From contig CAZXYF010000013.1 in NCBI GenBank assembly GCA_964644705.1, positions 1 to 31,280 on the forward strand: a stretch of DNA of 31,280 nt, given 5' to 3'. The position numbers and the translations under genes are program-made. The notes below the pieces were generated by a model. That model was not told the DNA's origin and ran no database searches. It saw only the letters and a list, made by a program, of their open reading frames with translations. The stretch is from CAZXYF01 sp964644705 (GTDB lineage Bacteria; Planctomycetota; Brocadiia; SM23-32). Shown piece by piece: positions 15,698-23,342 of this stretch (positions are counted from its first letter, which is position 1; each line of letters starts with the position of its first letter).

Positions 15698-16027
15698 TCA
15701 TTCCAGCCAGCACGATAATTTGTCCCGCAGCAGAGCAATCAACTCGGGGTCTCCCCGAACAAACACGTCCGGTATTCCCAGCACCCGAATCTTTCCCGAA
15801 GCGGCATCCGGGAAACGGCGCAAAAGGTTCTGTTTGTGTGATTCTTCCATACAAAAAATACAATCGGCCCACTCCACGAGTTCCTCGGAGCACCCCGTCC
15901 GGCTCAAAGCATGGGTCCCGCACGAGCGAGCCTCATAGCGAGCATCCTGCTCAAATAAGGATTCTGCCGTCGGGCTGCGTTGCTGATTCGCCGTGCACAC
16001 AAAAAGCAGGTTTTTTGTCTCACTCAT
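15698..16027 (-). CDS. Short low-molecular-weight protein tyrosine phosphatase-like protein
   Basis: The 109-residue protein opens with LLFVCTANQQRSPTAE, containing the phosphatase signature C11-x5-R17-S of LMW-PTPs and the related arsenate reductases. It is shorter than classical LMW-PTPs (about 150 residues) but matches the compact bacterial subgroup that ends with IPDxFxxxDPELIxLL; here LGIPDVFVRGDPELIALL (83-100), whose Asp residues are candidates for the general acid. It should dephosphorylate phosphotyrosine or a small phosphoester in the cytosol. A GGGAGGTG ribosome site fixes the ATG at 16027; an alternative six codons upstream would sit on top of it. No tyrosine kinase gene is nearby. 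The next gene downstream, NDK-like, follows after 129 bp. Confidence 0.85.
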   Translation of the reverse strand: MSETKNLLFVCTANQQRSPTAESLFEQDARYEARSCGTHALSRTGCSEELVEWADCIFCMEESHKQNLLRRFPDAASGKIRVLGIPDVFVRGDPELIALLRDKLSCWLE

Positions 16028-16342
16028 CTGACACCTCCCGTACACAACACTCAGTTCCGCCTGATTCTGTCTTTAGCAACTTCAGCGCCACATTACGCCC
16101 CCATTTCACCGAATGCAATGCACGCCCACCAAACCCACAGATCCCCGGTTTCGCCATTCCCGCTTCCACTCACTCATCGGAGATCTTTATTAAAGCGCAT
16201 CGCAACTACAGGCTGGTCGCATATGCACACATGTTCCCCGCTCGGGCAACCGAGGGCTTGGCCGCGCGGCTGCGGGGTCAAACCGGCGGTGTTTGAATTC
16301 TTGAAAACACCCTGTGATCAGGAGCCGCCCCATTGTTTAACA

Positions 16343-16371
16343 TTCACTGTTCCGCAACCTGGACTTATAAC
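16343..16371 (+). promoter_or_regulatory. Candidate plus-strand promoter with no downstream gene
   Basis: TTCACT (16343-16348; four of six to TTGACA) and TATAAC (16366-16371; five of six to TATAAT) are 17 bp apart. A transcript would run into the repeat copy at 16667 and then antisense to the beta-propeller gene. There is no plus-strand gene to serve, so this is either chance or the start of a noncoding or antisense RNA. Confidence 0.3.
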
Positions 16372-16666
16372 ATTTCCGCTTGGCGTTTGTGAAATTGTCG
16401 GAGGCCCCAGGCTGTTCGCCCCCCGTTTATCGCCACGCCCGTCCGAAAACACTCCTGAGGCTCCCGCCCCGTTCAGGACGGTCATCGGGCGTGAACAACA
16501 AGCGGCCCCGCCGGCCGGTTTATTTACTCGAACACTTCACAAACCTCAAGCGTTAATCATTTTAAAAGCCCCTTCACACACAGGTAAGGTCAAACAATCC
16601 GCGCAATTGCGGTGTTAAAACGAGCTCCTTTGCCTGTTCTCACAGATGTTCGCCATACGGCGCAAC

Positions 16667-16688
16667 TGACGACTCGTGAAATGTTCGG
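16667..16688 (+). repeat. Copy B of a dispersed intergenic repeat
   Basis: The 17-bp core TGACGACTCGTGAAATG is identical to the minus strand of 6441-6457, followed by two differing bases and CGG. A CTCACAG box is upstream (16639-16645), as in copy A, but the spacer is 21 bp rather than 9 bp. The extra 12 bp correspond to the hairpin CGCC-ATAC-GGCG (16651-16662). The copy ends 9 bp from the stop of the beta-propeller gene. Confidence 0.45.
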
Positions 16689-16697
16689 TGTACGCCG

Positions 16698-17744
16698 CTA
16701 TTTCGTGACGAATACGCCACCGAGAACAGCTCCCGCCCAGATCCTACCATCTTCGGTCTGATAGACACATCGGAACGGCAACCGATTGTTGAGGGCATAC
16801 TGCCATTTTTCACCATTCCAGTAACGCAATCCACCTTTCCGCTGGGTACTAACCCACACACGACCATCTGGGGTTGTAGCCAGCATGTTGATCTGTTCGT
16901 CTTCGAGATGGTTTTCCCATTCAGCGCCATCATACTCCCACAATCCCGAGGAGCTTGTAGCCACCCAGATATGGCCCTGAGCATCTTCACTAATATTGAA
17001 CACATAAGTGTCCTCTTGCGTCAGGTGGCTTTCCCACTGTCCTTCCTGATAGACACGAACACCCCGATCCCATACTCCACACCACATGTACCCATCAGAA
17101 TCTTCCGCCATATCGGTGACGTTGAATCCCTGAAGATGGTGCGGTGCTTCCCCCAGCTCTTTGTCCGGATGAATTTCAAACACACCGTTTCCATCCTCCG
17201 CAGCCCAGATGGTGCCGTCGCTATCCCGGTAAAGATCGACCATCGCCTTCTTGTCGAAAAATGGAAGTGGCTTCCAGCCCTCCGGCGTCCCCTGTCCAAT
17301 GGCATTATTCTGGGATTTCCCCTTTTTCCCCAGTGCCCAGTATTTGTCTCCCGCGTAATGCACGATCGGCACAGGCGTGTACCCGGAGAAAAACGCTATA
17401 TTCCCTTTGCGTTTGCCCTTCTTTTTCTCCCCTTTCCATACAACTTTATCTTTTTTCATCAACACCAGGCCATCGTTAATACCAACCCAGTATTCACCGG
17501 CTTTGATCTGCTTCATGTCCCAGATCTTATGTCCCTTCAGACGCACCTTGATCTTGCCGTCCGTATAGAGTGCAAGCCCTTTTCGGGTACCGATCCAGAC
17601 GTTTCCCTCTTCGTCCTGGCGGATAAAATTGATCTTATCGCTCGGGAGACCATCCTTCTTGGTTATGTTTTTCCATTCCTCCGCCGCAGAGCTAACGGTC
17701 GCCAGCAACATACACGTCACAAGAGCTAAGATTATGCGTTTCAT
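16698..17744 (-). CDS. Secreted beta-propeller protein (two-component-regulator propeller type)
   Basis: The 348-residue protein has a signal peptide (MKRIILALVTCMLLATVSSA, likely cleavage before AEEW) and then repeated blades typical of the Reg_prop/ligand-sensor family, each with an aromatic-rich strand after DxxGxxW: GNVWIGTRKGLALY, GTIWAAEDGNGVFE, GYMWCGVWDRGVRVY, GHIWVATSSSGLWEY, GRVWVSTQRKGGLRYW and GRIWAGAVLGGVF. In hybrid two-component sensors such propellers bind ligands in the periplasm; here there is no membrane anchor, kinase or regulator, so it is a free exported propeller, probably a binding or scaffold protein. A GGAGGAAG ribosome site supports the ATG at 17744. It is last in the MoxR/VWA cluster, 108 bp after the toroid gene, so it may have its own promoter. 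Confidence 0.82.
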   Translation of the reverse strand: MKRIILALVTCMLLATVSSAAEEWKNITKKDGLPSDKINFIRQDEEGNVWIGTRKGLALYTDGKIKVRLKGHKIWDMKQIKAGEYWVGINDGLVLMKKDKVVWKGEKKKGKRKGNIAFFSGYTPVPIVHYAGDKYWALGKKGKSQNNAIGQGTPEGWKPLPFFDKKAMVDLYRDSDGTIWAAEDGNGVFEIHPDKELGEAPHHLQGFNVTDMAEDSDGYMWCGVWDRGVRVYQEGQWESHLTQEDTYVFNISEDAQGHIWVATSSSGLWEYDGAEWENHLEDEQINMLATTPDGRVWVSTQRKGGLRYWNGEKWQYALNNRLPFRCVYQTEDGRIWAGAVLGGVFVTK

Positions 17745-17852
17745 GTTTTCTTCCTCCATAAAAATTTTATCTACAGAATTCTTGTCTCACAGAAAACTAT
17801 CGCCAGCCGAACGTCCTGGGAGCGTTCTCACTGCACCTGTTTTTCTCAGTAC

Positions 17853-19034
17853 CTAGTATAACCGTTCCTGCCGTTGAAACATGGGCAAATATTGTTTTTC
17901 CAGAGATAACATCAGAACAGCCATCCCGGTTGAACAAGCCGGCCCGGCGGCTCGGCTCTTTTGTTTATCATCCGGTGGAAAACCCCAGTGTCCATCACCA
18001 CTCTGGTGTTCCAGCAACGTCTTTTGAACGTCCGCATAAAATTTGTGCCAGCTTTCCCCACCCACGTGAAACATTCCCTGGACAACATAGAAAAGACTGA
18101 AGAAGTAGTCTCCTTTGTATTTTTTCCCACCCCACGACACGGATTGAGAACTGAGGAATGGGCGTGATTTCCGAATCTTTTCTCCACCACGTTTTTCCAG
18201 CAGGCTTTTCACCCAGACTGCAGCCCCCGTTCCCCCAAATTCCCGGGTTGTACTCACTCCTGGACGATACACAAATCCATACTGGAAATAATCCGGTTTT
18301 TCTTCCCGTTCTATCTTTTTCTCCACGAAACCACTGTTCACATACTCCAGTGCCTGCTGAAACGCAGTGTCGGGCACCTCAAAACCACACTGCTCGGCCG
18401 CATGAAGCGCCACCAGCTGCCACGCCGTCATCAGCATATCGCTCACGTTTGCATAGGGGCTGTAACGCCAACCTCCCTGTTCAAAATCTCGCTTCGACAC
18501 CTTTTGCGCCGACAAAATCAGATCGACGCTCCGTCGGCACCACTCCGCCAGCTTCTCATCCTTCTTACGATCCTCGGCCATACCCAGATAAGAGAGCGCA
18601 AACAGGCTACTGTAGGCGTGAACATACATTGAATTGGCATTCCCTGCCACGTAGCCTTCCTGGCTCATCTGATCATCGATATAATCCATCGCTCGTTTCA
18701 CCACTTCGGCATACTGTCCCTCACCCGGCAGATACCCGTTTGCCAGAAATGCCAGTCCCGCAATACTGGTGGCCTTGACCCTGTGTCGCGGTGCGGGCCA
18801 GCTCCCCGCATCGTCGCCCTTCTTAATCTGCTTTTCCGCCAGCCAGTGGAGTCCCCCGGCCACTGCCGACTCCACCCGTTCAGCCGATGGAGCTTCCGCT
18901 CCCGCGTCCTCGCCTGCCGAACCCTCCTGAGCCTGGATGCTGGCACTGGCATAGAGTGCACCAAAGAGGAGACACAGTATAGTAACCACTCGTATGCTCG
19001 CTGTATTATGTAATGCGCGTTTTGTGGTATTCAT
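17853..19034 (-). CDS. Secreted squalene-cyclase/prenyltransferase-like alpha-toroid protein
   Basis: This 393-residue protein has a signal peptide (hydrophobic 16-33, likely cleavage after SIQA), an Ala/Glu-rich linker, and then an all-helical repeat domain. Features of the squalene-cyclase-like alpha/alpha toroid include GLHWLAEKQ near residue 61, FEQGGWRYSP, and a QW-type motif QSGDGHWGFP (344-353), then TGMAVLMLSL. The DxDD acid motif of squalene-hopene cyclases is not seen and the protein is exported, so terpene cyclisation is unlikely; a binding role or glycan/protein interaction is more plausible. It starts 32 bp after the DUF4175-like gene with a GGAAA ribosome site. Proteins of this type often sit beside MoxR/VWA genes in planctomycete-like genomes, from general knowledge of such clusters. 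Confidence 0.78.
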   Translation of the reverse strand: MNTTKRALHNTASIRVVTILCLLFGALYASASIQAQEGSAGEDAGAEAPSAERVESAVAGGLHWLAEKQIKKGDDAGSWPAPRHRVKATSIAGLAFLANGYLPGEGQYAEVVKRAMDYIDDQMSQEGYVAGNANSMYVHAYSSLFALSYLGMAEDRKKDEKLAEWCRRSVDLILSAQKVSKRDFEQGGWRYSPYANVSDMLMTAWQLVALHAAEQCGFEVPDTAFQQALEYVNSGFVEKKIEREEKPDYFQYGFVYRPGVSTTREFGGTGAAVWVKSLLEKRGGEKIRKSRPFLSSQSVSWGGKKYKGDYFFSLFYVVQGMFHVGGESWHKFYADVQKTLLEHQSGDGHWGFPPDDKQKSRAAGPACSTGMAVLMLSLEKQYLPMFQRQERLY

Positions 19035-19066
19035 TCTATTTCCGTCTAAGTCAAAATGAGCTGCGT

Positions 19067-22000
19067 TCAGTATTCCAAAAAGTCCTTTGCCAGGTCCAGA
19101 TATTCCTTCGCCGTGCGCTCATAATATTTCATCTCCGCCGACCGGAGGGCATCTTGAAGCTCCGCCTGCAAAAACTCTTTCCGGGGGTCTTTCTTTTTCC
19201 GCTGCTGACCGCCAATCCGTTCCTTTTCCCCTCTGGCCAGTTCGCTGCGCACCAGACGATAAAGAAACCGCGACCAGTTCCATGCAGCCGTGTACGCCCG
19301 TGGCTCCGGGGACTCGCCCAGTGCCTCCAGCACACCTTCCATTATAATTCCGCGCGATGATTGGCTCCACCGTGCCAAGCGGCTCTGTGTTCGTTCCACA
19401 TCCCGCCAGTAGGGGTTCTTCTGACCCCTTCTGAACACTCCGTCCGGTCCACCGACAAACTTCACCGTCTTATCGCTCACTTTCTTCGTTATCAATCCCA
19501 GCTGTCCCAGGAACTTGCGCGCCACGCGCCTGGCTTCGGCGAGTTTGAACTCCGCTTTCCCGCCGATCTCCTGGTCACTCCGGGGAGCGATTTTGTTCAG
19601 ACGGATCCGCAACTCGCTCAACGGCCCCTCAATCTGGCTGCGGACCTTTTTCGTCGTCGATCGTTTCACCATCGTCTCAAACGTTCCGATGCGCTCACGT
19701 GCGCGGTTGAGAACCTCCTTGAATCGTTCCACATCTCCGGGATTCTCTTCGACAATCTTCTGCGCGGTTTTCATGGCTTCACTGGCCGCTCGCACCAGCT
19801 GGGTGTTCTCCCTCAGGTAAGCGATCCCCGCCTGCGGAAATTTCTGAACAAACTGCTCCGCCAACTTTTCGGGAGATCCACCGCCGGTCAGTCGACGACT
19901 CGTCTGGACGTATTCACGCGTGCGCTTGAACACATCCATCAGTGTGAATATTTGGTCGGTCTTCTTCGTGTCCTTTTTATCCGATCCCGTTCCATCCTGG
20001 CCGAGCGACGTGAGTTTTTTGAATTTGTTCACGGTTGCATTGTGAATTGCCCGAACTTTCTGAATCTCCGTCCCGAGCCGCGCTCTTTGGACATCGCTAT
20101 CTTGATCACCACCGATGAAGCCACGAATTGTTTCCATGGACCGGCCAATTCGACCGTTATATTGTCGCTGATAATAACGTATCCACAGAAACGCCTGTTC
20201 CATGGCGTGAGCGGATTCAGCGGACGGTGCGAAGAGGGCCAGCCGCAACCAGATGCCGCGCGGAATGGCGTTCATCTTTCGCTTTTCGTCAGCAAGTTCA
20301 TCGAGCAAACCTCGCAGTCGTTTCTGAATGTTGGCGCTCTCGCCGCTTTCTAAAACACTCGACGTGTTGCTTATCGTGGCTTTGACACCTTTCATGGCCC
20401 CGAGCAGATTCTCAACCATCTGGCCCGGTGTTTCCAGTTGGTAGAGGCCCTTCGCTTCCTCTCTCAACTTCTTCACCTGTCCGACCCGGGATTTACGTGG
20501 CGGATCAAAAATACGCCCCAATTCCTCAAGCTGGCGGCCGGATGGAGCAGAACCTTCCGTTAGATTCACGATGGCCTGGCGTTCCTGCCGAACGCTGGTG
20601 TCTGATTTCTCCGGGAATCTTGAAGCCCACTCCAATCGCATGGTCCGGAGCACCAGTCCTTTCTCCAGCGGGCTGAGCTCCCGCTCAGACAGGATGCTTT
20701 TCATCCTCAAGTGATACGCCATTCTGGCCATGTTCCGCTTCTCCCAGCGAACCGGCCCGCTTTGTGCTCCGGGGGCTGAGGTGATGGCTTTGACCAATTT
20801 CTTCGAGGGAGTCTTACCCCGTCCGACCCGTTTCTTCGCTGCATACCGCAAATACTGCGGCCACACCGGTGCGAACGGATTCCACTGCATCATGGAAGCT
20901 CCCATGCTCAACCAGCGCGCCATTTGCCCTGGCTTCAGTGATTTCACCGAAGAGCGGAACACCTCTGCCAGGGTTTCTCGTCCCATCACCTCCTGCTGCT
21001 GCAAGTCCGGCAGGAGAGTGCGCGTGATTTCGATCAGCTGCGGGATACGTGCCTTCACTTTCTGGCAGGAATCAGACCGCGCCTGCAATGAACCTCGCTT
21101 CATGTAATACCCGGCCGTTACCAACTCCCCGATCACCGTCTCCACATTTTCTTTCTCCAGGCTTTCCAGACGGCGGCTCATACCGATCAGTTCGCTGCCC
21201 ATGTCCTGCAATGTTGACAGATACAGTTCAGCGCGGCGTTTAATGGCCTTCTGAGCCCGACCCGGAGGGTTTTCTTGTTTTGCCAGTGTTCCCAGTCGAT
21301 TGCTGATACTTACTGCCTCATACTTCATACCAAACAGTCGCCAGGTAAGATTTTTCGCCCGGCGATAATTGACCAGGGGCGTCAACACGTTATGGGCAAG
21401 CTGATGGAATTTTTCCCGACGATCGGTAATCTGGCCGGTTTCCGAGAGGGCACAGACGGAATACAAAGCAGCATATATACGTCGAACGTCCTTTTTATAA
21501 TGAGGGATACCGGTGAAATACTGTTCCCTTTCCAGCAGCCCCAGCAGGGAGTTAATCGAAGCCCGTTCCTTCAGCTCAAGCCCCATCCGTTGGGCCTTTT
21601 TCAGCAGACTGGAGTAGATCTCCTTATCGACGTCAAAGCCCTTCTTGAGTTTGCCTTTTTCGCTGATCTGCTTGAGCGCATCCGTGAGAAACTGGAGAGC
21701 GACAATCCGTTTATGCTCGTTGGTCCCCCGGGTAAACGGCACAATTTGCACGGAGACGCTTCTCGACTCCCCGTAATTCCCCCCCACATCCTTGGCCACC
21801 AGCCGCACTACAACCACGTCTCCGGGAACGGCCCCCACATCTCCAAGATCCAGCACCGGAGAGGCGTCCAACTCCCGGATCGGCGTTTTGTCCAGACTCA
21901 CGTCCACTGTGCGCGGTTTCGCCGATGGAGAACGGTCGGGGTTGAGGGTGTAGCTCAGAAATACCTCCTGCACGCCAATGTCGTCCCGGATCGTGGCCTG

Positions 22001-23329
22001 GGTTGGTACGATTTCGGCGGGAACTTTTCTGACTTCCCCGCTGGGATAATTCAGTTGAACAATGGGTTTCTGATCCTTCACCGGAACGATCGTTACTTCA
22101 GGACGGTTGACATTGGCAAACCCCATCTTATCGACGACTTTAATATTAAATTGCGTCTTTTTCTCAAGGGTAAATGAGTATTGGGCTCGTCGTTCCCCTT
22201 CCTTCATCTCCGGCGTTACGGGTTCATCTTTGCCTTCAACCTGGATCAGCCGTTTTTCGACGGGACGATCCGTCCCAAATTCAACCGTCACCTCAGACCC
22301 ACGAAGCGCTTTGATTCTCCCCTCCACATCGGTGGCCACTTCCGGTTCCAGGTTTTCATATTTTTCCGGCGGATCTATTCGCACCTTGAGTCCAACGACT
22401 TCCGGCTGTCTAACAACTCGCACTTTCCGAACATCCGTCTGAGCATCTCCACAGCGAACGCGGTAGGAAAAACCCTTCTGAAGGCCGGTGGCGGAATACA
22501 AAAACAATGTCCGGTGCACCCGGCTCATTTTCGACACTGTAGCCCGGGAATAGCGGAACGGGGTTTCAGTCCCCTCGGTCTGGGCGATATAGCAACCATC
22601 GGGGTCGGCTCCCGCCATCTCCATTATCCATTCCATAGGCGCGGGCAATGATCCACCTTTCTCCGCCTGTATCACAAGATTGCCCCCTTTCCCCAGAACA
22701 ACATTTTTCGGCGACACATCCAGCTTCACAAAGCTGGCCTTCGGCATCGACTCACCGGGATGGAGGAAACGTTTCACCATCAGATCGAACTCATAGCTGC
22801 TCGGCAAAAACAACAGGGCGTAGCCGAAAGCAAGGACAAGACACGCTCGGAACAAACGCCGGGCCTTCTTGTCCGTCACCAGCTGACCAGCCTTCACTCC
22901 CTTGCTGTGGGCGATGGTTGAGTCCCGCAGTTTATTCAGTAATTCCGGATTGGTTGTATCCTTCAGGGACCCTTTCCCCGGCCGAAGAACGTCTTCCAGA
23001 GAGACATAACGCTCTTCTACATTATCGGGCAATTTCTCTTCCATCTCATACGCTATTTCCCGGGGAGTCGGGGCATAGAGCAGAAAGCGCACCAGGGCAA
23101 CTGCAGCATACACACCGCCAATCACCCAGGCTCCATACACAAGGCCGCTGCGGGCGCTGATTGACAGGAAAGCAAAACGATCGATGTGCATCACAATCAG
23201 GGCCAGAACCCCCATCACGAACGCTGTCCCCAGCAGAACTCGCAGGAACCCGTAAAGCCGTTTCCTGCGGTAGAAGGAGCGCAACCGTTTCGCAATAGGA
23301 TCGGGGAGATGTTCGATATCGAGTGCCAT
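19067..23329 (-). CDS. Giant DUF4175-like membrane protein
   Basis: The 1420-residue protein has an N-terminal block of three membrane segments (about 27-47, 62-85 and 159-176), with EIAYEMEEKLPDNVEERYVSLEDVL between the second and third. After that comes a long extracytoplasmic part: beta-rich Ig-like stretches around 195-540 (SFVKLDVSPKNVVLGKGG, RVRVVRQPEVVGLKVRIDPP, AEIVPTQATIRDDIGVQEV) and then about 850 residues of charged helices and coiled coils. This layout fits the DUF4175 family, found with MoxR and VWA proteins; its biochemical role is unknown. No catalytic motif is visible. It begins 13 bp after the VWA/amidotransferase-fold gene, so they are almost surely co-transcribed. The extracytoplasmic helices could be a scaffold for the exported repeat proteins. 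The DUF4175 assignment is from memory of the family layout. Confidence 0.7.
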   Translation of the reverse strand: MALDIEHLPDPIAKRLRSFYRRKRLYGFLRVLLGTAFVMGVLALIVMHIDRFAFLSISARSGLVYGAWVIGGVYAAVALVRFLLYAPTPREIAYEMEEKLPDNVEERYVSLEDVLRPGKGSLKDTTNPELLNKLRDSTIAHSKGVKAGQLVTDKKARRLFRACLVLAFGYALLFLPSSYEFDLMVKRFLHPGESMPKASFVKLDVSPKNVVLGKGGNLVIQAEKGGSLPAPMEWIMEMAGADPDGCYIAQTEGTETPFRYSRATVSKMSRVHRTLFLYSATGLQKGFSYRVRCGDAQTDVRKVRVVRQPEVVGLKVRIDPPEKYENLEPEVATDVEGRIKALRGSEVTVEFGTDRPVEKRLIQVEGKDEPVTPEMKEGERRAQYSFTLEKKTQFNIKVVDKMGFANVNRPEVTIVPVKDQKPIVQLNYPSGEVRKVPAEIVPTQATIRDDIGVQEVFLSYTLNPDRSPSAKPRTVDVSLDKTPIRELDASPVLDLGDVGAVPGDVVVVRLVAKDVGGNYGESRSVSVQIVPFTRGTNEHKRIVALQFLTDALKQISEKGKLKKGFDVDKEIYSSLLKKAQRMGLELKERASINSLLGLLEREQYFTGIPHYKKDVRRIYAALYSVCALSETGQITDRREKFHQLAHNVLTPLVNYRRAKNLTWRLFGMKYEAVSISNRLGTLAKQENPPGRAQKAIKRRAELYLSTLQDMGSELIGMSRRLESLEKENVETVIGELVTAGYYMKRGSLQARSDSCQKVKARIPQLIEITRTLLPDLQQQEVMGRETLAEVFRSSVKSLKPGQMARWLSMGASMMQWNPFAPVWPQYLRYAAKKRVGRGKTPSKKLVKAITSAPGAQSGPVRWEKRNMARMAYHLRMKSILSERELSPLEKGLVLRTMRLEWASRFPEKSDTSVRQERQAIVNLTEGSAPSGRQLEELGRIFDPPRKSRVGQVKKLREEAKGLYQLETPGQMVENLLGAMKGVKATISNTSSVLESGESANIQKRLRGLLDELADEKRKMNAIPRGIWLRLALFAPSAESAHAMEQAFLWIRYYQRQYNGRIGRSMETIRGFIGGDQDSDVQRARLGTEIQKVRAIHNATVNKFKKLTSLGQDGTGSDKKDTKKTDQIFTLMDVFKRTREYVQTSRRLTGGGSPEKLAEQFVQKFPQAGIAYLRENTQLVRAASEAMKTAQKIVEENPGDVERFKEVLNRARERIGTFETMVKRSTTKKVRSQIEGPLSELRIRLNKIAPRSDQEIGGKAEFKLAEARRVARKFLGQLGLITKKVSDKTVKFVGGPDGVFRRGQKNPYWRDVERTQSRLARWSQSSRGIIMEGVLEALGESPEPRAYTAAWNWSRFLYRLVRSELARGEKERIGGQQRKKKDPRKEFLQAELQDALRSAEMKYYERTAKEYLDLAKDFLEY

Positions 23330-23342
23330 AATTTATATTCCG

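Larger units (their letters stand above)
16028..16697. other. Gene-free 670-bp region with clustered hairpins
   Basis: No convincing gene is present; a plus-strand open frame at 15980-16618 has a Pro/His/Arg-rich translation without family resemblance. Closely spaced self-complementary units occur: CTCGG-GCAA-CCGAG (16241-16254, a GNRA-type loop), the palindrome GCCGCGCGGC (16261-16270), GGTGTTT/AAACACC (16288-16294 and 16305-16311) and CCTG-TGAT-CAGG (16311-16322). A plus-strand promoter candidate follows at 16343, and one copy of a dispersed repeat at 16667. The right part is the 3' flank of the beta-propeller gene and the left part the upstream region of the phosphatase-like gene. A noncoding RNA is possible. 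Confidence 0.4.

Noticed and set aside
15980..16618. 212-codon plus-strand open frame across the gene-free region
   Set aside because: Pro/His/Arg-rich translation without domains or ribosome site, and it starts inside the phosphatase-like gene.
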